Under the pieces are notes generated by a model. That model saw only the letters and a program-made list of their open reading frames with translations. It searched no databases and had not been told where the DNA came from. From Butyricicoccus porcorum (GTDB lineage Bacteria > Bacillota > Clostridia > Oscillospirales > Butyricicoccaceae), in the NCBI RefSeq assembly GCF_002157465.1, contig NZ_NHOC01000011.1, positions 1 to 55,667 of the forward strand: DNA of 55,667 nt, in the 5' to 3' direction. Positions 1 to 5,975 of this stretch are shown here, piece by piece (position 1 is the first letter of the stretch; every line of letters starts with the position of its first letter). The translations under genes were made by a program, and so were the position numbers.

Positions 1-433
1 TCGTTAAAAATAAACAGGTAAAATCAGTGCACCATTTCTGGTTAATGGATTCTGCCTTAAAATCCTGATGGAGCTTATTCTCAAACACTTTATGAGGTGC
101 ACCGTATTCATAGTCCGGCTTGCGTTTCCTTACAATTGAGAATAACTGAAGCTCTGTATTCATGTATTTATGGACAGTTATGCGACTGATGTTATATCCT
201 CTGCGAAGGAGATAAGCATGCATGGTTCTGTAACCATCTGTGCCGTTGTGAGAGTGGTATATATTCACAATTTCACGCTTGATTTTGTCCTTATGCTTAT
301 GATAATCACATTTTCTGTTTTTCAGAAAATTATAATAAGCATTTGGTAAGATATTCAGTCTTTTCAACAACCAACGGACACCATATTTGTGCCCATACTG
401 CTGAATAAATCGATAAGCCGCTAATCGATTTCC
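1..433 (-). CDS. IS3-family transposase OrfB, N-terminal part (runs off the window)
   Basis: This is the DDE-transposase half of an IS3-family element. Read on the minus strand from about 433, the frame is open to the window edge. It gives an HTH_21-type segment (GYRTMHAYLLRRGYNISR) followed by KPDYEYGAPHK and the start of the integrase core (NQKWCTDFTCL), whose first catalytic Asp lies just inside the window. The frame overlaps the end of OrfA at 421, so OrfAB would be made by programmed -1 frameshifting, as is usual for IS3. The remaining catalytic Asp and Glu lie left of the window. I cannot tell whether the copy is intact. Confidence 0.85.
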
Positions 434-714
434 TTCGCAAAGAATGCCGCCGCTTTTTTTAGGAAGTCATTTTCCTTCTGAAGTTCTGCCAACTGCTTTT
501 TCAATTGCAGATTCTCCTTCATGTAATCATAATCAGCTTTGGCTTCTTCATTTGTTTGGCATTCTTTGCGGAACTGCTTGATCCAGATAGATATACTTGC
601 CTTGGATACACCATATTCGGCAGCAAGCCCTTTGAGGGTTCTTCCCTCCTCAAGATGAAGACGAACTATCTTCTTCTTGAATTCTGGTTCATAGTGTTTA
701 CTCATTTGTGACAT
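421..714 (-). CDS. IS3-family transposase OrfA (HTH protein)
   Basis: A 97-residue DNA-binding subunit of an IS3-family transposase. Residues about 7-50 form the HTH_Tnp_1 domain (YEPEFKKKIVRLHLEEG, then GLAAEYGVSKASISIW). Residues 65-90 are a leucine-zipper-like coiled coil (LQLKKQLAELQKENDFLKKA) as expected for OrfA dimerisation. The start is preceded by a good Shine-Dalgarno (aggagga about 9 nt upstream on the minus strand). OrfB follows in an overlapping frame. The protein is unlike the second IS3 OrfA at 44765-45061, so these are two independent elements. Confidence 0.9.
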   Translation of the reverse strand: MSQMSKHYEPEFKKKIVRLHLEEGRTLKGLAAEYGVSKASISIWIKQFRKECQTNEEAKADYDYMKENLQLKKQLAELQKENDFLKKAAAFFAKEID

Positions 715-794
715 ACCTCGTTTCCTCCTAAGATTATATCCTATTAGGTCGAGGTGTTACAACTATATTATATCACAACATATATTATATTATT

Positions 795-907
795 GGGTCA
801 AAATTTTTGACTACCCTGAGTAAAAAATTTTGACTACCCCCAGTCAAAAAATTTGACTACCCCACCCAAAAATTTTGACTACTCAGTAAAAATTTTTTAC
901 CACCCCC
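795..907. repeat. Tandem repeat, about 5 copies of a 22-bp unit
   Basis: Five imperfect copies, starting near 795, 818, 842, 864 and 885, share the core AAAATTTTGACTACCC. The array lies between the end of the IS3 copy and the hairpin after the S24 repressor gene. No function is evident. The regular near-two-turn spacing suggests protein binding sites, which is inference. Confidence 0.75.
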
Positions 908-942
908 CTGCCGGTGCTTGATGCACCAGCAGGGGATTTTTT
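905..942. terminator. Hairpin with T-run after the S24 repressor gene
   Basis: A 13-bp stem (CCCCTGCCGGTGC with GCACCAGCAGGGG, one mismatch) closes a 5-nt loop and is followed on the plus strand by TTTTTT. It sits 8 bp beyond the stop of the minus-strand gene ending at 950, where the downstream T-run is weaker. Confidence 0.65.
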
Positions 943-949
943 GTTCTTA

Positions 950-1693
950 TCAGACATATTCGTCTGGAACCTTTCCAAGCACCTCGCCAACAACGCGGAT
1001 ATATTCGCTACCGGGAATATCGTCGTAGTCGGGATTATGTGATAATAATCCAAATTCGCCACATTCTTTGATATACCATTCATTACCTAAAGTAAAAATG
1101 CCGATATCACCATGACGAACGTGATCCGTTTTTCTTACATACACCAATTCTCCATCAAAAAAAGTTGGCTCCATACTATCACCAAGCACACCTATCACAA
1201 AATCTGCGCCCGGCATATATGGCACTAATTTTTGTTCTGTAGGGATATCTTCAAAAGCAAATGATGTTCCTGCACAGGCAATTCGATGCAAATAAGGGTA
1301 TGGGTGCATGTCTATATCTGAGGTATTGTTTGCTTTCGTTTCAAGCTCTGCAATTCGCTCAGTCTGCTGTTGGACGATTTTTGTCCGTTGCAACTCTCTA
1401 TCCAATACAATTTGTACCGTTTCCTGGCCATGTTGGTCAAGGGAACGGTATTTTTTTATTAGTAGTTTTTCCGACGGTGAAAAATCATCAGACGAAGATG
1501 CCAGCAAATAGTTGGGGGAAATTTCTAATACACCACACAGTAGCTCGATGGTATCTGGATCAGGCTTATTCTTGTCGTTTTCCCAATCACTAACAGAATT
1601 GTGTGCAGCACCGATTTCTTTTGCAAGTTGCTTTTGTGTGAGTTTTTTTAATTTTCTAGCGGATTTTATTTTTTCTCCGAACGAGAGTGCCAT
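950..1693 (-). CDS. XRE/S24 (LexA-like, CI-type) phage repressor
   Basis: A 247-residue transcriptional repressor of a temperate element. Residues 5-62 are an XRE helix-turn-helix (LTQKQLAKEIGAAHNSVSDWEN). A linker with a short coiled segment follows. The C-terminal half is a peptidase S24 (LexA/CI) self-cleavage domain: an Ala-Gly bond in IACAGTSFAF is the likely cleavage site, GDSMEPT carries the nucleophilic Ser, and the Lys in WYIKE fits the catalytic base. RecA-stimulated autocleavage, hence induction by DNA damage, is known for this family. The upstream region has the TTTCGAAA-type repeats expected for its operators and a promoter for a divergent gene. The length is normal for the family. 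Confidence 0.92.
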   Translation of the reverse strand: MALSFGEKIKSARKLKKLTQKQLAKEIGAAHNSVSDWENDKNKPDPDTIELLCGVLEISPNYLLASSSDDFSPSEKLLIKKYRSLDQHGQETVQIVLDRELQRTKIVQQQTERIAELETKANNTSDIDMHPYPYLHRIACAGTSFAFEDIPTEQKLVPYMPGADFVIGVLGDSMEPTFFDGELVYVRKTDHVRHGDIGIFTLGNEWYIKECGEFGLLSHNPDYDDIPGSEYIRVVGEVLGKVPDEYV

Positions 1694-1730
1694 ACAAACA
1701 CCTCCTTTTCAAATAAAAGTATATCATGGG

Positions 1731-1835
1731 ATTTCGATTTTGTAAATGGAAAAATTTCGAAAAAGTCGAAAAAATATATTGACATTTCGAAATTACCGTA
1801 TTATTATAAAATAAACTTCGAAGAAATCGAAATGA
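1731..1835. promoter_or_regulatory. Operator cluster and rightward promoter controlled by the S24 repressor
   Basis: TTCGAA-type half-sites recur at about 1734, 1755, 1765, 1786 and 1817-1830 (for example TTTCGAAAT and CTTCGAAGAAATCGAAAT). They surround a good promoter reading right: TTGACA at 1779-1784, 17 bp, TATTAT at 1802-1807. This is the arrangement of a lysogeny switch. Repressor binding is inferred from position. Confidence 0.7.
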
Positions 1836-1845
1836 GGTGATAGAA

Positions 1846-2134
1846 TTGGAAGTAGGGCAGAAAATCAAGGCATATGTCGCTTGTCCTGTATGGCAAACTC
1901 GATGCTTTGAAAGCCGGTGTTGTATACGATATCAAGTTTTCCTCCGGATATGAAAAGGGAAAATATTTCAGCAGTACCCAGCATCCAACATATCTTGAAC
2001 TGATTCCTGAAGCATCGGAGTTTACATATCTTGTAAGCAACGGAAATTCGGTATGGTATGAAACATACCGCAGAGATGAAACGCCCAGCATTATTCCAAT
2101 TATCTGTGACTTCTTTGACTGGCTGAGAGCATAA
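1846..2134 (+). pseudogene. Fused prophage remnant: regulator N-terminus joined to a PD-(D/E)XK nuclease-like C-terminus
   Basis: A TTG at 1846, behind gaggtg, opens a frame that starts like a Cro/XRE protein (MEVGQKIKAYVA) but soon turns to nonsense. From 1874 a different frame reads 86 residues that resemble the C-terminal part of a phage PD-(D/E)XK nuclease-like protein: GKLDAL, then the D-x-K motif in YDIKFSSG, then QHPTYLELIPEASEFTYL. The simplest explanation is a deletion that joined the first codons of the early phage gene to the end of a distant one, removing the rest of the early region. The nuclease assignment rests on motif pattern only. A minus-strand frame across the same DNA (start near 2154) looks less protein-like. 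Confidence 0.5.
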
Positions 2135-2201
2135 TTCTTTGATCGTCATAATAATAGCTTCCTCCTTGATTTTCTGCCTTACGTTTGATAGAATCAAGGT
2201 G

Positions 2202-2282
2202 TCCGGGGAGTAAGGCTTCCCCGGAGACCTTTTTGGTTTGGTGAGTAGCGAAGTTTCCTAGGCTGGGCTACTCACCATTTTT
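2202..2282. terminator. Two consecutive hairpins after the prophage remnant
   Basis: The first stem is TCCGGGGA/TCCCCGGA at 2202-2225, followed by CTTTTTGG. The second is GGTGAGTAGC with GCTACTCACC at 2240-2276, followed by ATTTTTA. The second also lies directly after the stop of the minus-strand gene ending at 2281 and may serve both directions. Confidence 0.65.
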
Positions 2283-2424
2283 ATGCCTTAACCTTGCTGT
2301 CACGGACAATCTTTGCCGCTTCCGCTGGGTCTTTGGCAGTCGCTTCAATCAGTTTGGCGATATTCTCAAGATACTGATTGAGTTCTGCACTTGTCATTTC
2401 ATCCATTTCCTCACTTCCCTTCAT
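2281..2424 (-). CDS. Small acidic protein, 47 residues, unknown function
   Basis: I do not recognise this protein. It reads MKGSEEMDEMTSAELNQY then LENIAKLIEATAKDP and ends AAKIVRDSKVKA, an amphipathic helical pattern. The call as a gene rests on a strong promoter (TTGACA, 17 bp, TATAAT; 2476-2481 and 2453-2458 on the minus strand), a purine-rich ribosome site before the ATG and a terminator hairpin after the stop. It is divergent from the XRE gene at 2568, with both promoters inside about 100 bp, so the two are probably co-regulated. Small antirepressor-like or accessory proteins in integrated elements look like this, but that is a guess. Confidence 0.6.
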   Translation of the reverse strand: MKGSEEMDEMTSAELNQYLENIAKLIEATAKDPAEAAKIVRDSKVKA

Positions 2425-2452
2425 AAGAGGTTTCCCTCTGCCTTACAAGTAT

Positions 2453-2549
2453 ATTATAAATGATTCCGTTTATTTTGTCAATGATTATTTTAAGAAAATC
2501 CTTAAATTATCAATATATAATTGACATAAAAAAGAAAATCATTTAAGAT
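2453..2549. promoter_or_regulatory. Back-to-back promoters for the small protein and XRE gene
   Basis: Leftward: TTGACA-17-TATAAT (minus strand, 2481 to 2453). Rightward: TTGACA at 2521-2526, 17 bp, TAAGAT at 2544-2549. Between and around them AATGATTATTTTAAG and AATCATTTAAGAT form related half-sites that could be the operator of the XRE protein. Confidence 0.75.
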
Positions 2550-2567
2550 AATGTTGGAGGTGAGATA

Positions 2568-2777
2568 GTGGATATCATAAAAAAAATTAAAATGGCGATT
2601 GCGTATTCGGAAATTACGCAAGGAGAACTTGCTAGTCGCATGAATATGAGCCCTCAGGCTTTTAGTCAAAGAATGAAAACCGGAAAATTTTCATCGGATG
2701 ATTTAGACAAGATTGCTGAAGCGTTAGGTGCTGAGTTTTCGTTCAAGATTAAGTTTCCTGACGGAACAGAAATATAA
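2568..2777 (+). CDS. Small XRE-family regulator
   Basis: A 69-residue single-domain Cro/CI-type DNA-binding protein. The helix-turn-helix is at residues 15-45 (TQGELASRMNMSPQAFSQRMKTG), followed by SSDDLDKIAEALG and a short beta-rich end (FSFKIKFPDGTEI). The start is GTG, chosen because ggaggtgag lies 6-14 nt upstream. The divergent promoters with repeated half-sites suggest that it represses itself and the small gene at 2281-2424. Its size is typical for regulators of integrative elements. Confidence 0.88.
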   Translation: MDIIKKIKMAIAYSEITQGELASRMNMSPQAFSQRMKTGKFSSDDLDKIAEALGAEFSFKIKFPDGTEI

Positions 2778-2999
2778 AATCCCCAGACGAGCAAACGCCT
2801 GAGGATAAAATATGAGCCGGTTTGACTTAAATGCCTGAAACAGCGGCTGAGAGCCGTTGCAACGGGTAGTTTGAACGATGTACAGGAAAATTTACCCTTG
2901 TGACGTAGAAAATGAAATAGGGAGCGTCTGAGGAGGACTTTCCTGATAAAAGAAAAATCCCGGATGCGGTAACATCCGGGAAGGGGAGAGAGCAGCTTG
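2778..2999. other. Non-coding stretch between two regulators
   Basis: No convincing gene. It contains GCGGCTGAGAGCCG-like short inverted repeats and, at its right end, the terminator described separately. Confidence 0.4.
2952..2981 (-). terminator. Terminator of the XRE gene ending at 3000
   Basis: On the minus strand TCCCGGATG pairs with CATCCGGGA (6-nt loop) and is followed by TTTTTCTTTT. Confidence 0.85.
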
Positions 3000-3248
3000 T
3001 TATTCTGGTCGCTCATGGCCTGTACGTGTCTTGGTCGTTTTGATAGTATTTGGTTTGTACTCAACGATTTCGGATAGGTTACAGTCTAAGGCTTCACAGA
3101 TCAAATCAAGGTGCTCAAGGCTTACTCTTGCTGCCATGTCATGGTATAGATCGTTGATCGTATTGTAACGAATACCAGTGGCACGTGCAAGGTCTTTCTG
3201 CGTCCAGCGAAGTTCGCCCAACTTCTTGGACAGTAAAATCTTAATCAT
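3000..3248 (-). CDS. XRE-family regulator, 82 residues
   Basis: A Cro/CI-type protein. The HTH is residues 9-36 (KLGELRWTQKDLARATGIR, then YNTINDLYHD), followed by LEHLDLICEALDCNLSEIVEY, the usual HTH_26 layout. The start at 3248 was preferred over upstream in-frame codons because aaggaga precedes it at good spacing and homologous proteins begin MIKI-like. The C-terminal tail is basic and polar. The gene reads toward the element interior and lies next to the tRNA-Tyr att scar, a common place for a control gene. Confidence 0.88.
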   Translation of the reverse strand: MIKILLSKKLGELRWTQKDLARATGIRYNTINDLYHDMAARVSLEHLDLICEALDCNLSEIVEYKPNTIKTTKTRTGHERPE

Positions 3249-3472
3249 TCGCCAGTTCTCCTTTGCGTTTAATAATACCGTATTTCGGATTAAATATCCT
3301 GAAAACGGATAGAATAAACAAATATCGTTTATTACCTTTGGCGTATTTTGGACATGATATGGTATTTGGACATGAACTGGACATAAGTTTTTTATTAAGA
3401 TGTGTTTTGTTTTGATATTCTTATATATTTGACAAATATGCAAGAATACTGGCATGAAATGTTGAATGTTTT
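3249..3472. other. Regulatory region with repeated TTTGGACATGA
   Basis: The AT-rich region upstream of the XRE gene has two copies of TTTGGACATGA (near 3348 and 3365) and a third partial copy (ACTGGACATAAG). These may be operators or recombinase arm sites. No gene seen. Confidence 0.4.
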
Positions 3473-3530
3473 GCAGACTGTAAATCTGTTGTCAACGACT
3501 TCGGTGGTTCGAATCCACCACCTCCCACCA
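3473..3530 (+). tRNA. 3' fragment of tRNA-Tyr(GTA), attachment-site scar
   Basis: The 58 nt match the 3' two-thirds of a bacterial tRNA-Tyr: anticodon arm AGACTGTAAATCT (anticodon GTA), long variable arm, T arm GGTGGTTCGAATCCACC and acceptor strand CCTCCCA plus CCA. There is no D arm and no upstream TGGGAGG strand, so it cannot fold as a full tRNA. This is what remains when an element integrates into a tRNA gene and duplicates its 3' end. The complete gene should lie left of the window. Confidence 0.85.
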
Positions 3531-3538
3531 AGCTTTGA

Positions 3539-3633
3539 AAGCCCGAATCTTTACGATTCGGGCTTTTTTCTGCACATTTCATGCAAATAAAAATCCGAGC
3601 GGAATCGAAGAAAAATTTCCGTCCGGATTTTTG
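3539..3633. terminator. Two terminator hairpins after the tRNA fragment
   Basis: The first is GCCCGAATC/GATTCGGGC at 3541-3563 with TTTTTT. The second is AAAATCCG...CGGATTTTT at about 3590-3632. They probably belonged to the original tRNA operon and to the convergent hydrolase gene. Confidence 0.75.
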
Positions 3634-3660
3634 TCGTAGTATTGTCGTAAATTTTTTCCG

Positions 3661-4482
3661 TTACAGCGTGAGGATATCCCCGTCATCCGGCACATGCACC
3701 ACAGGCGGCTCAGGAACGCCGCTGAGCCATTGATTTGCTTCCGCCAGGTATTTGCCCTTGCGGATTTTTTTGTCCGTCCTGTCCTCCAGATGCCACAGGA
3801 CGGCGTTTTTTACCTGCATGTCAGCGGATTCCATACACGCTTCCTTCATTGTCGCGTGTTTTTTCTCGTAGGCGTGGAATTGTCCCTCGTCGGCATGGCA
3901 ACAGAGCACTTCGCGCAACAGCCAGTCCGTATTGCGCCCGATTTCGGCGGTATGGGGCTTTAACGGTTCGTCGCCCGCAAAGACCAGTGTCCGATCACTG
4001 TGCAGCCGCAGGGTGTAGCCATATTGCAGCGTTTTTTTCGAGCCGATATCAAAGAAGGTTACCGACCAGGAGGCAATCTGCCGCGTTTCGCCGGGCTGGA
4101 CGGCCTCAAAGAAAATATATTTCCCGATCATGCGGTAAAATTTCGGGCGCAGCATCATATTACACATAGCGTCAACCGTGTCCAGAACCTCTCTGTGCCC
4201 GTAAAAGGAGAGGGTGCCGTTATAATGACCCGCCTGCATTTTGACAGACAGCACGCGGATGAGCCAGAGGGCGCCGAGACAGTGGTCCATGTGGGCGTGG
4301 CTGAGAAAGACATGATGAATGTCTTCCGGTGCAATGTCCATGTCCCGCAGGCGTTTTAACAGGCCGTTGCCGCCGCCCGTGTCGGTCAGAAAAAGCTCGT
4401 CTCCGTCGCGGATCAGAAAACAGGTGTTAAACGCTTCAACTGACGTTGCATTTCCGGTTCCGAGTACATACAGCTGTTCCAT
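3661..4482 (-). CDS. MBL-fold metal-dependent hydrolase (RNase Z-like)
   Basis: A 273-residue cytosolic metallo-beta-lactamase-fold hydrolase. The metal motif is SHAHMDHC at about residues 61-68 (HxHxDH), with an early Asp in FLTDTGGGNG and later FAGDEP and CCHAD metal ligands, in the order known for RNase Z/ElaC-like enzymes. The start at 4482 has gggagat directly upstream; an upstream in-frame start would add 48 unlikely residues. The RNase Z exosite arm is not evident and the substrate is unknown. It is divergent from the AraC gene, and a pair of AraC-type repeats lies in the shared intergenic region, so it may belong to that regulon. Confidence 0.85.
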   Translation of the reverse strand: MEQLYVLGTGNATSVEAFNTCFLIRDGDELFLTDTGGGNGLLKRLRDMDIAPEDIHHVFLSHAHMDHCLGALWLIRVLSVKMQAGHYNGTLSFYGHREVLDTVDAMCNMMLRPKFYRMIGKYIFFEAVQPGETRQIASWSVTFFDIGSKKTLQYGYTLRLHSDRTLVFAGDEPLKPHTAEIGRNTDWLLREVLCCHADEGQFHAYEKKHATMKEACMESADMQVKNAVLWHLEDRTDKKIRKGKYLAEANQWLSGVPEPPVVHVPDDGDILTL

Positions 4483-4577
4483 TTTTATCTCCCTTCGCTT
4501 TGCGTCTGTGCCGGTCTCTGCTATTATTATAGGGGAAACGTGATCTGTCTGCAACCGATCGGCCTGCGCCTGTGCTC

Positions 4578-4613
4578 TGACGGAATTGTGCAGGCAATTG
4601 ACGGAATGCGGCA
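4578..4613. promoter_or_regulatory. Paired AraC-type half-sites, 21 bp apart
   Basis: TGACGGAATTGTGCA at 4578-4592 and TGACGGAATGCGGCA at 4599-4613 are direct repeats offset by exactly 21 bp, the spacing at which the two HTHs of an AraC dimer contact DNA. They lie between the hydrolase and araC-type genes. The same motif recurs downstream of the regulator (5627-5722). Confidence 0.7.
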
Positions 4614-4674
4614 AGAATTTTGGCATGGGATTGTATTATGATAACGATATCATGATGTGGAGGAGAAAAACAAC

Positions 4675-5622
4675 ATGCAGATGGAACTGATTCAGAATGT
4701 TACCAACGATGGGGAATGGCTGATTGCCACCGATGACACAATGCGTGAAATCAGGTCACATGGTACGGGAGATTTTCCGTTCCAGTGTTACAGCGAGCTT
4801 TTTGACTGGAGATACAATATAGGGGATATTGGATGGCACTGGCACCGGGAGCTGGAATTTGTGCTGGTACAGGAGGGGGCCATTGAATATCAGGCAGGGG
4901 ACAGGGTCGTCAGCCTGAAAAAAGGCGACTGTGCCATGATTAACAGCGGTGTAATTCATCATGGGGGAATGCATAATGCGGGAGAAAAATGGTGCAGATT
5001 CATCAATTTCCTGTTCCTGCCGGAGCTGGTTGCGCCGGGAAATTCAGCTATTTACAGGAAATATGTGGAACCGGCGCTGGATTCGGGGGCGGATGTCATT
5101 GTATTTAACCGGGACATACCGTGGCGAAAACGTATTTGCGAATGGCTGGAAAACCTCTGGAATATCTGCCGGACGGCGGAGAGCATGCCTGAGCTGCAAA
5201 TCCATATCAACGTGTGCAATCTGTGGCTGGAGCTGGCGGCACATGTAAATGAATACCGGGAACAGCCGAAAACAGACCGGAATATTGTCATGCAGGCACG
5301 CCTGCGCAAAATGATGCAGTTTGTCTGGGAGAATTATACCGAGCGCATTTCTGCGGACGATATTGCCGGTGCAGCCAATATCAGCCAGAGTGCCGCGCTG
5401 CGGTGCTTCCGGGCAGGAACCAATATGTCTCCGGTGGAGTATCTGAATGATTACCGGCTGCGGTGTGCGAAGGAAAAGCTGCTGACCACACACAGCATGA
5501 TATCCGAAATCGCGCTGTCTGTCGGTTTTGAGTCGGTCGGATATTTCAACCGGCTGTTCAAAAGAGAGTTTGGCATGACGCCGCGACAGTTCATTCAGCA
5601 GGAGACAAGCTGCAAAAAATGA
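4675..5622 (+). CDS. AraC-family transcriptional regulator 1
   Basis: A 315-residue regulator. The N-terminal half is a cupin sensor domain (WHWHRELEFVLVQEG, GDRVVSLKKGDCAMIN, GVIHHGG). The C-terminal 100 residues carry the two AraC HTHs (ISADDIAGAANISQSAALRC and ISEIALSVGFESVGYFNRLF, ending KREFGMTPRQFIQ). The ATG at 4675 was chosen over the in-frame GTG at 4657 because gaggag sits between them at proper spacing. Repeats of TGACGGAATTGTGCA occur both upstream and just downstream of the gene in pairs 21 bp apart. They are probably its binding sites, making it the activator of the binding-lipoprotein gene at 5976. The ligand is unknown, presumably a sugar. Confidence 0.92.
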   Translation: MQMELIQNVTNDGEWLIATDDTMREIRSHGTGDFPFQCYSELFDWRYNIGDIGWHWHRELEFVLVQEGAIEYQAGDRVVSLKKGDCAMINSGVIHHGGMHNAGEKWCRFINFLFLPELVAPGNSAIYRKYVEPALDSGADVIVFNRDIPWRKRICEWLENLWNICRTAESMPELQIHINVCNLWLELAAHVNEYREQPKTDRNIVMQARLRKMMQFVWENYTERISADDIAGAANISQSAALRCFRAGTNMSPVEYLNDYRLRCAKEKLLTTHSMISEIALSVGFESVGYFNRLFKREFGMTPRQFIQQETSCKK

Positions 5623-5626
5623 TACA

Positions 5627-5750
5627 TGACGGAATTGTGCAACCATCTGACTGAATTGCGCAAAAAATTGAAAAACAAAAACGGTCTGCCGGAAATGTGC
5701 AGGAAAATGCCGGGATAGTGGAATTACATACGGATAAAATGCACTATACT
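5627..5750 (+). promoter_or_regulatory. Two AraC-site pairs and activator-dependent promoter of the binding-protein gene
   Basis: Pair 1: TGACGGAATTGTGCA at 5627-5641 and TGACTGAATTGCGCA at 5648-5662. Pair 2: TGCCGGAAATGTGCA at 5687-5701 and TGCCGGGATAGTGGA at 5708-5722. Each pair is offset by exactly 21 bp. A -10 (TATACT) lies at 5745-5750 without a recognisable -35. The last half-site ends where the -35 should be, the class II geometry of AraC activators. Confidence 0.7.
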
Positions 5751-5835
5751 GAAAAGCGAAGAAAGACTTCTGAATGGATATGGCATCAGGAGGTGTTCAT
5801 AGAAATTTACGTAGTTTCGCTGTTTCTTTTCTTTC

Positions 5836-5935
5836 TGTCATGATATGACAGAATCTCTTTTGTATCAAACGACAGATAAAGATGGGGCAGCAATGGGAAG
5901 CCGCAATACAGCCCATCTTTATCTGGCGGTTTGAT
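5836..5935 (+). promoter_or_regulatory. Leader with a large inverted repeat
   Basis: In the presumed 5' leader of the binding-protein gene, AGATAAAGATGGG pairs with CCCATCTTTATCT. An outer ATCAAAC/GTTTGAT extends the stem, giving one imperfect hairpin at 5864-5935. A smaller TGTCA-TGATA-TGACA inverted repeat is at 5836-5850. There is no T-run, so it is not a plain terminator; it could stabilise mRNA or bind a regulator. Confidence 0.6.
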
Positions 5936-5975
5936 CCAAATCCCGACACAAAATGAGAAAGCAGAGGTAGACCAC

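Larger units (their letters stand above)
1..761 (-). mobile_element. IS3-family insertion sequence, right part
   Basis: OrfA and part of OrfB read leftward. The outer end is probably near 761, where the minus strand begins TGTAACACCTCGACC just upstream of OrfA. The other end and the target duplication are outside the window, so the terminal inverted repeat is not confirmed. Confidence 0.7.

Noticed and set aside
1865-2197. Minus-strand frame starting MTIKELCSQ near 2154
   Set aside because: It has a fair ribosome site, but the plus strand reads like a nuclease C-terminus with a D-x-K motif, and the minus product is Cys/Phe/Ile-rich without known pattern. Kept only as an alternative.
3421-3530. 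Complete tRNA-Tyr gene
   Set aside because: There is no D arm and no 5' acceptor strand able to pair with CCTCCCA, so only a 3' fragment is present.
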